From: Bacteroidota bacterium
Lineage (GTDB): Bacteria > Bacteroidota > Ignavibacteria > Palsa-1295
Assembly: GCA_021324735.1 (NCBI GenBank)
Contig: JAJPIO010000016.1
Location: 82,472 to 146,471 of the forward strand
Length of the DNA stretch: 64,000 nt
Direction: 5' to 3'
Shown: positions 27,902 to 36,874 of the stretch, piece by piece
Position numbering within the stretch: the stretch's first letter is position 1
How the letters are laid out: the number at the start of each line of letters is the position of its first letter
Translations under genes and position numbers: made by a program
Notes under the pieces: model-generated
Seen by the model: the letters and a program-made list of their open reading frames with translations, nothing else
Told to the model about the DNA's origin: nothing
Databases searched by the model: none

Positions 27902-30340
27902 TTAGCCAATAACCGGTTCGGGAGGCGCTTCTTTTACGCCTTCCTTTATTGCCTTTTCACCGGAATGGAGGCGAATGAGGTTCAACGCGCTACCAGCTTG
28001 GAACCACGAAATATGCTCCATATTCATCGTGTGCTTAAGTGGGATGATGTCCGCCGAACCATCGGAATGTCTTACTTCCATATTGATCGTACGCACCGGA
28101 TCGAGTTCATGCAAATACTCGAGCGATACCACGTCGCCTTCGCGAATCTTATCGTAATCGTTTGGATCAATAAAGGTAAGAGGAAGTATACCTTGCTTCT
28201 TCAGATTTGACTCGTGAATACGGGCGAAACTGCGGGCGATAACGGCAAGGCATCCCAAATACCGTGGTGACATGGCAGCATGCTCGCGGCTGGAGCCTTC
28301 ACCGTAATTCTCATCGCCAACAATTACCCATCGTTTCCCGCGCTTCTTATAATCGCGCGCGACCTGGGGAATGGAGACGTTCTTCTCATGTGTGAAGACA
28401 TTCGTCGTCGTTCCTACTTCACCGCTCCATGCATTGACTGCACCCGTTAGCATATTATCCGATATTTTATCGAGATGACCGCGATAACGAAGCCAGGCAC
28501 CAGCAGGGGAGATGTGGTCGGTAGTTGTCTTGCCTTTCGTCTTTACGAGAACCGGCATTTCCGAAGTGGACTGAGCAACCATCGGTTGGAACGGTTCGAG
28601 AATCTGTAAACGCTCACTGCCCGCGGGTACCGATACTTTGACGGCAACCGCATCGTCGGCAGGGGGCACATATCCAATACGTCGCCCGATATAGCCATTC
28701 TTCGGAAGTGGATCAACCTTGGGGGGCGCCTGCAACCGGAATTTGGTACCATCTTCTGCCTCAAGCTCATCTTGCAATGGATTGATCGAAAGGTCTCCAG
28801 CTAATGCATATGCTACTACCACTTCGGGACTCGCTACAAATGCGAGCGTCGCCGGATTCGCATCGTTGCGGCCAGGAAAGTTACGATTGTAGCTATCGAT
28901 GATCGTATTGCGTTCACCCTTCTTAATATCATCACGTTTCCACTGACCGATACAGGGTCCACACGCATTCGCCATCACTTCACCACCAATGGAGGCAAGT
29001 GCCTTTAACTGACCATCGCGATCGGCTGTTTGGCGAACTGCTGCAGAGCCCGGATTAATAAGAAGAGATGATTTTGCCTTTGCACCATATTTTGCGGCTT
29101 GTTCTGCCACCAGCGCTGCGCGGCTCATGTCTTCATAGCTCGAATTGGTGCAACTACCGACGAGCGTGACTGAAATTTTCTTCGGATAATCATTTGCATC
29201 GGCATCCGAGGCAAGCTTTGATACGGGACGCGCGAGGTCGGGAGTGAAGGGGCCATTGATGAGCGGTTCGAGCTTCGAAAGATCTATCTCGATGATCTCA
29301 TCATAGTATTGCTCGGGATTCTGTTCGACTTCCGGATCAGCCACCAATAAGTGCATATTAGCTTTTGCGATCTCGGCGATCTCCTTACGATCGGTAGCAT
29401 TCAAATAGCGAATGCCATTCTCATCGAAGGGGAAGACAGATGTTGTTGCACCGATCTCCGCTCCCATATTCGTTACGGTCGCTTTGCCGGTAGTGGAAAG
29501 CGTTTTGCAGCCCGGTCCGAAGTATTCGATAATACGGTTGGTGCCTCCTTTTACAGTAAGCTTATCGGCGACATGAAGAATAATGTCTTTTGGTGCAGCC
29601 CATCCATTCAATTCACCGGTCAGCTTTACACCGACGAGTTTGGGATTTAATACCTCCCATGCAAAGCCAGCCATAGCGTCGACCGTATCAGCACCGCCTA
29701 CGCCGATCGCAAGCATGGAAAGGCCACCCATGTTCGGTGTATGTGAATCGCTGCCAATAATAAGACCACCCGGAAATGCATAATTCTCGAGCACGACTTG
29801 GTGAATAATACCCGAGCCAGGTCCCCAGAATCCAATTCCGTATTTCGAACAGGCACTCTTCAAAAAATTATAGACCTCCGTGTTAGAATCGAGCGCTTTG
29901 TCAAGATCGCTGCTTGCACCTTGATAGGCTTGGATAAGGTGATCGCAATGAACGCTCGAGGGGATAGCCACTTGTTCTTTTTGTGCTTGCATGAACTGAA
30001 GAATAGCCATCTGAGCAGTAGCATCTTGCATGATCACGCGATCGACGCAAAGGCGCAGAAAACTTTTTCCGCGATCAAGATCCTGAACAAGGGGATCATC
30101 GAGATGACCGTAGAGGATCTTTTCGGCAAGCGTGAGAGGACGCTTGAGTTTTTCGCGGATAACCACTAATTTTTTCTCGGTCCGCTCATAAATATTCCTG
30201 ACGAGTTGAGGAGTTGTTTCCACGAACATTGCCCGTTTGCTCGATCGGATCGTGGCCATATCAACGGCCGTCGGTTCGACTTGAAATGGTTCGTGCACTA
30301 TTGGTAAACTAACTGCTTCAAGGTTTTTGGTATCTGCCAT
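27902..30340 (-). CDS. acn: Aconitate hydratase
   Basis: 812-residue TCA-cycle enzyme interconverting citrate and isocitrate. The [4Fe-4S] ligands are in GSCTNSSYEDM and ANACGPCIGQW. Substrate loops include GSDSHTPNMGG and the C-terminal swivel domain GDENYGEGSSREHAA with RSFARIHESNLKKQG. Domain order is the aconitase A/mitochondrial type (swivel at the C terminus), not AcnB. It is monocistronic, with a promoter element 31 bp upstream and a shared terminator behind. Confidence 0.95.
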   Translation of the reverse strand: MADTKNLEAVSLPIVHEPFQVEPTAVDMATIRSSKRAMFVETTPQLVRNIYERTEKKLVVIREKLKRPLTLAEKILYGHLDDPLVQDLDRGKSFLRLCVDRVIMQDATAQMAILQFMQAQKEQVAIPSSVHCDHLIQAYQGASSDLDKALDSNTEVYNFLKSACSKYGIGFWGPGSGIIHQVVLENYAFPGGLIIGSDSHTPNMGGLSMLAIGVGGADTVDAMAGFAWEVLNPKLVGVKLTGELNGWAAPKDIILHVADKLTVKGGTNRIIEYFGPGCKTLSTTGKATVTNMGAEIGATTSVFPFDENGIRYLNATDRKEIAEIAKANMHLLVADPEVEQNPEQYYDEIIEIDLSKLEPLINGPFTPDLARPVSKLASDADANDYPKKISVTLVGSCTNSSYEDMSRAALVAEQAAKYGAKAKSSLLINPGSAAVRQTADRDGQLKALASIGGEVMANACGPCIGQWKRDDIKKGERNTIIDSYNRNFPGRNDANPATLAFVASPEVVVAYALAGDLSINPLQDELEAEDGTKFRLQAPPKVDPLPKNGYIGRRIGYVPPADDAVAVKVSVPAGSERLQILEPFQPMVAQSTSEMPVLVKTKGKTTTDHISPAGAWLRYRGHLDKISDNMLTGAVNAWSGEVGTTTNVFTHEKNVSIPQVARDYKKRGKRWVIVGDENYGEGSSREHAAMSPRYLGCLAVIARSFARIHESNLKKQGILPLTFIDPNDYDKIREGDVVSLEYLHELDPVRTINMEVRHSDGSADIIPLKHTMNMEHISWFQAGSALNLIRLHSGEKAIKEGVKEAPPEPVIG

Positions 30341-30370
30341 TTCTTCAAAGAAATTCTATTTCTATCTATA

Positions 30371-30378
30371 CAAAATTA
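30371..30378 (-). promoter_or_regulatory. TAnnTTTG promoter element of aconitase
   Basis: Minus strand TAATTTTG, exact -7 match, 31 bp before the ATG. The same octamer with the same flank (CTGTAATTTTG) occurs before the lipoprotein at 56477. Confidence 0.6.
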
Positions 30379-30589
30379 CAGTCAACTTTTGGGATAACTG
30401 CCGCTCGAATACCTCTTCTACGTGGAGAACCACCAGTTGTTGCCAAAGGAAACTGCTTTGAACCCGTCGCAGACCCGCTCGATTCCTCGTCATTAAGCGA
30501 GTTTGGCATCCTTTCGGAATGCGTGACGGCATTATTAATCCTCCTTCAGCGAAGAAGGGAATCACACACTAAACAAAGAAACAACCCTT

Positions 30590-33013
30590 ATGAATCTTGT
30601 AACAGCTTTAAGAAAGGGATGCTTTGCCATCATCATGCTCCTGTTGAGCATGCCCTTTGTCGGGCGTTCTTACGCTGCGACATCATTTAGTATCGTGCCC
30701 AACTCGAGTGAACTCAATTTCAATACTCGAGCAGGGGTTGCTGATACCCAGTCCATTACCATCAATAACTTGACGTCTTATCCGCTAACATTGTATACGA
30801 CTGTTACGGGAAGTGGCAGCTCAATGTTCAATGCTGGTACTACACCAGTAATTATCGCGGGAAATGGATCGACAACCGCTAAGATCGTCTATTCTCCTAT
30901 GGTCGCCGGTACGAACAATGCGACCCTGACCATTTACTCGTTAGCAGGGGACAGTGCTACGATCGCATTAATGGGTCATGCGACCTCCAATACGTCCTCC
31001 AGCTTCAGCTTGACGCCATCGAGCGGGCAACTGGTCTTCAATACCCATACGGGGACTGCCGCCGTTGATACATTATCCATTCGCAACCTGACATCGAACC
31101 CGCTTTCGTTTACGGTAACTTCCAGCGGAAGTCCGCTTTTTACGCTGGGTTCGAACTCACTAAACGTCGGTGCAAATGGGACAGGCAATATTGTAGTAAC
31201 TTATCTACCAGTGCTTCCAGGTACCAACAACGGTACGCTCATGGTTCGCGCTTCGAATGGAGATACCGCCTCCGTATCACTTACGGGTCATGCGGTACTT
31301 CCGAATTCAAATGCCATCAATGTTGCTGGAGAGGTTGATTTTTCGGCGCAAGCGGGACAATCTGAATGCTTGCCGATCTCAATTGGTAACATGAGCGCAG
31401 GCGGCGTCTCGATCTCGAACGTCATGATCAAAGGAGATTCAACAGCTTTTTCCGCTGCTAATAATGGCAGTTTCCAGATCAATTCGCTGGGTTCAGGAAC
31501 CGTTACTGTTTGCTTTAACCCGAGCGTCAATACACATGACGAGACACATGCTACCTTGAGTTTCAATTATGCCAGTCTACTCGATTCGACCATTCATGGT
31601 GTTGAGAATGTGCAGTTAGAAGGCAAAGTAGAAGAAAGGGAGAATGAAGGTGATTCGCTGTTCTTCTTAACTACGCAAAATCTCGAATTCAACAACGTCC
31701 TTGTTGGAACAACACAATGTGAGGCCGTTCGGATTTCGAATCCCACTGGTACGACGGTCGTGATCGATAGCAGCAGTATCAATGGAATAGGGTCATCGTT
31801 CTTTACGGTGTCCGGCGCTAACAACTTAACGGTAGGAGCGCACTCGACACAATACATCAATGTATGCTTTGCTCCCACAAGTGCTGTTAATTCCTCTAAC
31901 AACCAGAATACAACGATCACACTCTATGATTCGAGCGCGTTAGGTCGTGGTACTCTTATGATCCATGTCGAAGCTAACGCAATAGACTCCGCGAACAATA
32001 ATGGTGAACTGACCAATTGCCTCATGGTCCGCCACGAGCATGGAGTGTTAGGACCGATCATTTCCGGTGGTACCGATACGAGTGCGATCTTTATTACGAA
32101 CCGCACGAATAGCAACCTTACGATCAATAGTGCAACGGTAAGTGGCACGAATAGCAATGCATTTACGGTCACAAGCCAATTCCCGATGACGTTATCCGCT
32201 GGACAGCAAGGACAGCTTATGGTTGCCTTTAATCCAACCAGCATTACTGGCGCACCGAGTTATGGCGCGACCATTACGCTGAATACATCCGGAGGCAATA
32301 TGACATGTGGACCAATTACGATCCATGTCGAAGGTGTCGCCGTACCAGGATTCCGTGGCGATCATGACACATCCGATATCGACCTTGGCACGGGGTTAAC
32401 CGGCAATGGCACGACGGTCATTGGAATTACAAAGCCAACAACGACCGCCTGTGTTATCGATACGCTGTCTTTTATGAACACCACGTCGAATTCCATTACG
32501 GTCGGCCAGATCGTTATTCCATCGAGTCAGAACTTCACGCTGCTCGGTACAAGCATGAATTTGCCGGCGACGGTTAATGCTGGTGGTACACTTACAGCAA
32601 TGGTGCAATTCTGCTCGCAGGATCCGCCAGGCACTGTAACGACGAGCCCACTTTTTGTAAGCACCAATCAATCGATTCAGCCACAAACCTTCCAATTGCA
32701 GGCGATCGCCGCAGCACCGTTGGCGGTATCGAATGACAACGAGCCTTCACCGATCAACTTTGCCGTCATGCCAAATCCAAGCTCCGGTGAAGTGCGGATC
32801 GAAGTCGATAATGCACGTTCCGTTACAACGCAAATTTACGATCTGCTCGGTAATCTCATTAAGTCTGAGAATGGCTCTCAGGTCGTGGTCTGGAACGGGG
32901 AAGACGGTTCTGGTAATCAAGTATCAAACGGCGTTTACATTGTGCGCGTAAGCGGCAGTGATGCGCAAGGACAGTCCTTTAAGGCATCCAAACAAATTCT
33001 AATTCAGAGATAA
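30590..33013 (+). CDS. Choice-of-anchor (ASH-like) repeat protein with T9SS sorting domain
   Basis: 807 residues: signal peptide (cleavage near SYA-A, residue 30), then about six ~110-residue Ig-like ASH/choice-of-anchor D repeats, each starting with a LNFN- or FNNV-like strand, a central NLT/NxT turn and ending FxPT-type strands. The C-terminal ~85 residues (PNPSSGEVRIEV, YDLLGNLI, GVYIVRVSG to ILIQR) are a T9SS/FlgD-like sorting domain, so the protein is exported across the outer membrane and probably surface-attached. Few Cys. Function unknown; a structural or adhesive role is likely. The sequence around the stop is duplicated in tandem. Confidence 0.85.
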   Translation: MNLVTALRKGCFAIIMLLLSMPFVGRSYAATSFSIVPNSSELNFNTRAGVADTQSITINNLTSYPLTLYTTVTGSGSSMFNAGTTPVIIAGNGSTTAKIVYSPMVAGTNNATLTIYSLAGDSATIALMGHATSNTSSSFSLTPSSGQLVFNTHTGTAAVDTLSIRNLTSNPLSFTVTSSGSPLFTLGSNSLNVGANGTGNIVVTYLPVLPGTNNGTLMVRASNGDTASVSLTGHAVLPNSNAINVAGEVDFSAQAGQSECLPISIGNMSAGGVSISNVMIKGDSTAFSAANNGSFQINSLGSGTVTVCFNPSVNTHDETHATLSFNYASLLDSTIHGVENVQLEGKVEERENEGDSLFFLTTQNLEFNNVLVGTTQCEAVRISNPTGTTVVIDSSSINGIGSSFFTVSGANNLTVGAHSTQYINVCFAPTSAVNSSNNQNTTITLYDSSALGRGTLMIHVEANAIDSANNNGELTNCLMVRHEHGVLGPIISGGTDTSAIFITNRTNSNLTINSATVSGTNSNAFTVTSQFPMTLSAGQQGQLMVAFNPTSITGAPSYGATITLNTSGGNMTCGPITIHVEGVAVPGFRGDHDTSDIDLGTGLTGNGTTVIGITKPTTTACVIDTLSFMNTTSNSITVGQIVIPSSQNFTLLGTSMNLPATVNAGGTLTAMVQFCSQDPPGTVTTSPLFVSTNQSIQPQTFQLQAIAAAPLAVSNDNEPSPINFAVMPNPSSGEVRIEVDNARSVTTQIYDLLGNLIKSENGSQVVVWNGEDGSGNQVSNGVYIVRVSGSDAQGQSFKASKQILIQR

Positions 33014-33049
33014 AAAAATCTCTCGAATTCAGAGATAAAAAATCTCTCG
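33001..33049 (+). repeat. Two-copy tandem repeat across the stop codon
   Basis: A 25-nt unit (33001-33025) and a 24-nt copy (33026-33049) differ only by one A in the A run. Each unit contains the last codons IQR-stop of the preceding gene and the self-pairing AGAGAT/ATCTCT. The duplicated stop region extends the 3' end with two small hairpins. Confidence 0.9.
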
Positions 33050-33060
33050 GTAGCTAAAGC

Positions 33061-33087
33061 AAGGCCCCGCTTATTGCGGGGCTTTTC
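33061..33087 (+). terminator. Intrinsic terminator
   Basis: AAGGCCCCGC-TTATT-GCGGGGCTTTT, perfect 8-bp GC stem with T tail, ends the choice-of-anchor gene. Confidence 0.9.
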
Positions 33088-33098
33088 TATTTCTAGTA

Positions 33099-33159
33099 GG
33101 GAATAGAATATTAAGAATAGGCGGTTCTGTGTTTAGAGTCCCATTCTAATATTATTCCC
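33099..33159 (+). promoter_or_regulatory. Long imperfect inverted repeat ending at the TPR-protein start codon
   Basis: The left arm at 33099-33118 (starts GGGAATA) is complementary to the right arm at 33143-33159 (ends TATTCCC) apart from small bulges; the loop is about 24 nt. The right arm ends one base before the ATG at 33160, so in the mRNA the ribosome-binding region would be buried in the stem. Confidence 0.55.
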
Positions 33160-34050
33160 ATGGAAGATATGAACCGGCCTATCCCGCAAGTGACATTACC
33201 GAATTTTGACAAAATGTGGAATTATGGCGATCCTGCCGAGACTGAGCAGCGGTTTCGCGCGATATTACCACGAGCTGAGGTTTCGCACGACGTTGAATAT
33301 TTAGCACAACTTCTAACTCAGATCGCTCGATGCGAAGGATTGCAGGGCAAATTTCAAGCGAGCCATTCTACTTTAGATACGGTCGAAAAATTAATGTCTC
33401 TCAATAATTTAAGGCTTGCTAAAGTGCGGTATTTGCTCGAGCGCGGACGTGCCTTTAATTCAAGTGGTAAACCAGAAGCTGCTAAGCCATTATTCTTAAG
33501 CGCCTATGAACTGGCGGACCATCTAGGAGAAGCTCGCTATGCGATCGATGCAGTCCATATGGTGGCGATTGCTGAACCAGATCCTAAAGATCAGGTCGAA
33601 TGGAACCTCAAAGGTATCGCAATGTGCGAGGCTGACCCGACGCAAAAGGGATGGCTCCATGCTTTGCTAAACAATATCGGCGAAAGCTATCTTGCGATCA
33701 AAGACTATTCTCGGGCATACCAAAGCTTCCATAGACTCGCCCAACTTCAGAAAGAAAGCCAAGGTAAAGCCGATAAGTATACGGTTAAGGATGAGGCGAA
33801 AGCCTTAAGACTCGGAGGAGACGCCGAGAAGTCGTTAGAGCTTATAGAACCGATCCTTAAAAGCCTGTTGGACGAAGGCCAGGATGACGGATATATTCGA
33901 CAGGAATACGCTGAGGCCTTATATGCCGTTGGTAGAGTAAACGAAGCGAAGCCACATTTTTCAAAGGCCTTCGAATTATTATCGATCGATAGCTGGGCCG
34001 CTCAGAACGACGTAGAAGGCATCGAGAGAGCAAAGCGCCTAAGCGAATAG
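33160..34050 (+). CDS. Tetratricopeptide-repeat protein
   Basis: 296 residues, all helical, with no signal peptide, so cytoplasmic. TPR-like helical pairs can be followed across residues 45-280, for example LLTQIARCEGLQGKFQASHS, AKPLFLSAYELADHLGEARY, ALLNNIGESYLAIKDYSRAY and EYAEALYAVGRVNEAKPHF. The first ~25 residues (RPIPQVTLPNFDKMW) are non-repetitive. TPR proteins scaffold other proteins; the partner is unknown. An ATG three codons in would also serve. No Shine-Dalgarno. It converges on the polysaccharide operon. Confidence 0.8.
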   Translation: MEDMNRPIPQVTLPNFDKMWNYGDPAETEQRFRAILPRAEVSHDVEYLAQLLTQIARCEGLQGKFQASHSTLDTVEKLMSLNNLRLAKVRYLLERGRAFNSSGKPEAAKPLFLSAYELADHLGEARYAIDAVHMVAIAEPDPKDQVEWNLKGIAMCEADPTQKGWLHALLNNIGESYLAIKDYSRAYQSFHRLAQLQKESQGKADKYTVKDEAKALRLGGDAEKSLELIEPILKSLLDEGQDDGYIRQEYAEALYAVGRVNEAKPHFSKAFELLSIDSWAAQNDVEGIERAKRLSE

Positions 34051-34181
34051 ATCAGAACAGCCAATTACGGTGGATATCTAAAATGTCCATAAGATACATT
34101 ATGTAAAGTCACGAACGCCGAAGTCTATGTGGAAAAGCCTGGTTATGCTTCCCTGTTAAAGCCTGTGAGTACCTTCGGGAG

Positions 34182-35297
34182 TTATGGTTTTGCTTCCCGG
34201 ATCACATTGAGGGACCGCATATTCTTTTCGGCGAACTCAAAGATCTCTCCGACGTCGGTCTGCTCGTTAAGCCAGTTCACATATTCCTGCACACTTTGCT
34301 GAACTGACCCCATTGGCTGCCAGCCAAGCGCTCGAAGCTTCGAAATATCCGAACAAGAATTCCTGGTATCTCCAAATCTAAAAACTCCCGGAATGTTTGG
34401 CTCAAGATGATCGCAGCCAGAGATCTTCGCCACGATCCGGTCGAACTCTCTGACCGAATAAGCTTTCCCGCCCCCGACATTGAACTGTTCACCGATCATC
34501 GCCTCATTATCAAGAGCCATTAAGTTCGCCTTTACGACGTCCTGGTAATTTACAAAGTCACGGTGCATTTCACCGTCCTCATAGATCGTGGGAGCCTTTT
34601 TGAAGTAATAATGAAGAGCAAATATTCGGCAGGCGCCAGAATAGGCATTGTAAAATGATTGGCGGGGACCTTGGACGATCGAGTATCTTAAGGCCACGCT
34701 CGGAATGTCATAACGACGGCCAAATGATAAAGTCATCTGCTCCTGGGACTGCTTGGAGAGCGCATATTGATTTTCTGGATGGGAAAAGCTCTCAGGCGTC
34801 CACTGCCACTCGGCATCTCGTCCGCACTGTGGGCATTTCATGCTCCAATCACCCCGCTCCAGTTGATCAACTGGTCTGGCTGAAGGGCCTATAAGTCCGT
34901 GCTCCTCACATTTGTATAGACCTTCGCCATTTACCGCCTGAGAGCTAGCCACCACAACTCGGCGGATCGGCAACTTATTCGCTACAATGAGCTCATATAG
35001 GAGCGCCGTACCGACCGAATTGACACTGAAGAACGTGCTGAAATCTGGCAGATAGTCTTGATACGCGGCCAAATGGACAACGGCATTGACACCCTGAAGC
35101 GCATCGAGAAAGACTTTGGCATCACGTACATCGCCGACTATAAGCCTCGCTTTTGGATTAAGATAGGGCGGTATCCCCTTTAAATGAACAGGCTTAGAGA
35201 GATTATCTAAGATCACCACCTCATCACCACGTTCAATAAGGGCATCTGCTGTGTGTGAGCCTATAAATCCAGCACCACCGGTGATTAAAACCTTCAT
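34182..35297 (-). CDS. Extended-SDR nucleotide-sugar epimerase with zinc-ribbon-like insert
   Basis: 371-residue NAD-dependent epimerase/dehydratase. GGAGFIGSH binds NAD (residues 7-15); catalytic Ser in VASSQAV and Tyr178-x3-Lys182 (YALSK) are present. Between them lies an insert with Cys130-x2-His133 and Cys155-x2-Cys158, which looks like a zinc-binding knuckle. I recall a similar insert in dTDP-L-rhamnose 4-epimerase-type proteins, so a 4-epimerase acting on a deoxysugar nucleotide is the best guess. It is the last gene of the polysaccharide operon. Confidence 0.85.
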   Translation of the reverse strand: MKVLITGGAGFIGSHTADALIERGDEVVILDNLSKPVHLKGIPPYLNPKARLIVGDVRDAKVFLDALQGVNAVVHLAAYQDYLPDFSTFFSVNSVGTALLYELIVANKLPIRRVVVASSQAVNGEGLYKCEEHGLIGPSARPVDQLERGDWSMKCPQCGRDAEWQWTPESFSHPENQYALSKQSQEQMTLSFGRRYDIPSVALRYSIVQGPRQSFYNAYSGACRIFALHYYFKKAPTIYEDGEMHRDFVNYQDVVKANLMALDNEAMIGEQFNVGGGKAYSVREFDRIVAKISGCDHLEPNIPGVFRFGDTRNSCSDISKLRALGWQPMGSVQQSVQEYVNWLNEQTDVGEIFEFAEKNMRSLNVIREAKP

Positions 35298-35347
35298 TCG
35301 AAATTGACTTGTGAGAACAAGAACCCTAAAACGGATAGAAGCCGGAA

Positions 35348-35857
35348 TTAGTCGCTTGGAGATGTCGTGACTTTTTCTCCAGCCTTATTGACCCAGCCGG
35401 CATGTTTGGCAGGCGAGCCCACCACCAACTCATAGTCCTTTACATCCCGAGTGACTACAGAGCCCGCACCGATCATAGCATACTTCCCTATCGTCACCGG
35501 TAGGATCGTTGCATTGGCTCCAATAGAAGCGCCTTCCTGAATTATAGTGCGCTTGGGATGCTGGTGGTACACTTTGCTTCGGGGGCGCAGGTCATTCGTA
35601 AATGCTACGTTAGGGCCAATAAAGACCAGATCGCCGACCTCCACACCTTCCCAAACACTGACGCCGTTCTTAATGGTAACATCATTACCTATCTTCACGC
35701 CTGTCTCGATGAAGGAATGATCTCCAATGTTGCATCCTGTTCCGACGACCGCCCCCTTCATAACATGAGCAAAAGCCCAGATACGTGTACCAGTGCCAAT
35801 ATTCTCAGATTCGACGAGGGCGTGAGGATGGACAAAAATTTCATATTGCTGCGACAT
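35348..35857 (-). CDS. Hexapeptide-repeat N-acetyltransferase (WlbB/WbpD-like)
   Basis: 169-residue left-handed beta-helix acyltransferase with continuous hexapeptide turns (IGTGTRIWAFAHVMKGAVVG, VTIKNGVSVWEGVEVG, IGANATILPVTIG, GAGSVVTRDV) and the terminal VVGSPAKHAGWV tail typical of sugar acetyltransferases. WlbB/WbpD acetylates the 3-amino group of UDP-GlcNAc3NA. The neighbours (WlbA-like oxidoreductase with a 17-bp overlap, DegT aminotransferase) complete that pathway, which is the main reason for this call. A KdsC- or PglD-like role is less likely. Confidence 0.85.
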   Translation of the reverse strand: MSQQYEIFVHPHALVESENIGTGTRIWAFAHVMKGAVVGTGCNIGDHSFIETGVKIGNDVTIKNGVSVWEGVEVGDLVFIGPNVAFTNDLRPRSKVYHQHPKRTIIQEGASIGANATILPVTIGKYAMIGAGSVVTRDVKDYELVVGSPAKHAGWVNKAGEKVTTSPSD

Positions 35858-36866
35858 CTGCTACCGGTTTATTTATCTCCTCGGAAATCATCTCCAGCAA
35901 GCGAACCACTTCCGCTCCAATTTTTCCACCATTGATTGGCTCTCTGCCTGACTCGATGCAATCCACGAAGTGACGGCATTCAGCCGCTAACGGTTCGTGC
36001 CGAGGAAGTGTGGGAATAAAAATATCACCAGGGCGATAGGTAAGCTCGGCAGCTTGCGATTCATCGGCACCAACACGCGTATCGACTCCCTGCGAGTACA
36101 CTTTAACCTTCTCAGCAGGCTGCATGTCATCGAATACCACCGTCCCTCCTTCGGCGCTGATCTGCATCAGGCGTACCTTATTGGAGGTTACCCAGCTTAC
36201 GTGAATGTGAGCAGTTACACCACAGGTAAATTCTATAAAGATATGCGTAAGATCCGCAAGCGTCTCCTTAACAAAACTATTGCCCATGACCTGGATCTGC
36301 GATACCTCGGTGGATAATCCTGATTGCCACATAAGGTAAATCAGGATAGATAGGTCGTGCGGAGCGAGATCCCAAACGACATCCACTTCAGAAGCAGGCG
36401 GCCCAAGATTGATGCGGATAGAGTCAATGTGAAAAAGCTTACCCAAATTCCCACTAGAAATTCGAGAAGCCAACCACTCGACAGCTGGCGAAAATTGGTA
36501 TACATGGCCCACGGTAAGTACCAGCCCCAGCGAATCGGCGAGATCGCGGAGCTTCAAAGCCTCTTCGTATCTATAGGCGAGAGGTTTTTCGATCATGGCA
36601 TGCTTCCCAGCCTCCAGCACTCTCCTCCCCACCTCATAATGAGTTGGTACCGGAGTAGCGATCGCAACGGCGTCAATGTCAGGGTCATTCAAAAGATCCT
36701 CCATATCGTTGGTCACGCGAATATGGGGATACCGCTTCGTGACAAACTGAAGACGGCCTTGCTTACGATCGGCAACCGCGACTATAGCGGCTCCTTCGGT
36801 ATCGTTAAATGCGCGCACCAGGTTCGAGCCCCAGTACCCAGCGCCGATAATTCCTATTTTTACCAC
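35841..36866 (-). CDS. Gfo/Idh/MocA-family oxidoreductase (WlbA/WbpB-like)
   Basis: 341 residues. N-terminal Rossmann fold GIIGAGYWGSNL, the family motif EKPLAY near residue 97, and the C-terminal substrate domain with GHVYQFSPAVEWL and DLAPHDLSILIYL, in which the PHD His is catalytic. WlbA/WbpB oxidises the C3 hydroxyl of UDP-GlcNAcA to the 3-keto sugar. The adjacent acetyltransferase and aminotransferase support that specific reaction. Its stop overlaps the acetyltransferase start, implying translational coupling. Confidence 0.87.
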   Translation of the reverse strand: MVKIGIIGAGYWGSNLVRAFNDTEGAAIVAVADRKQGRLQFVTKRYPHIRVTNDMEDLLNDPDIDAVAIATPVPTHYEVGRRVLEAGKHAMIEKPLAYRYEEALKLRDLADSLGLVLTVGHVYQFSPAVEWLASRISSGNLGKLFHIDSIRINLGPPASEVDVVWDLAPHDLSILIYLMWQSGLSTEVSQIQVMGNSFVKETLADLTHIFIEFTCGVTAHIHVSWVTSNKVRLMQISAEGGTVVFDDMQPAEKVKVYSQGVDTRVGADESQAAELTYRPGDIFIPTLPRHEPLAAECRHFVDCIESGREPINGGKIGAEVVRLLEMISEEINKPVADVAAI

Positions 36867-36874
36867 GCTATGAA

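Noticed and set aside
33001..33049. CRISPR or repeat array
   Set aside because: Only two abutting copies without spacers; it is a local duplication.
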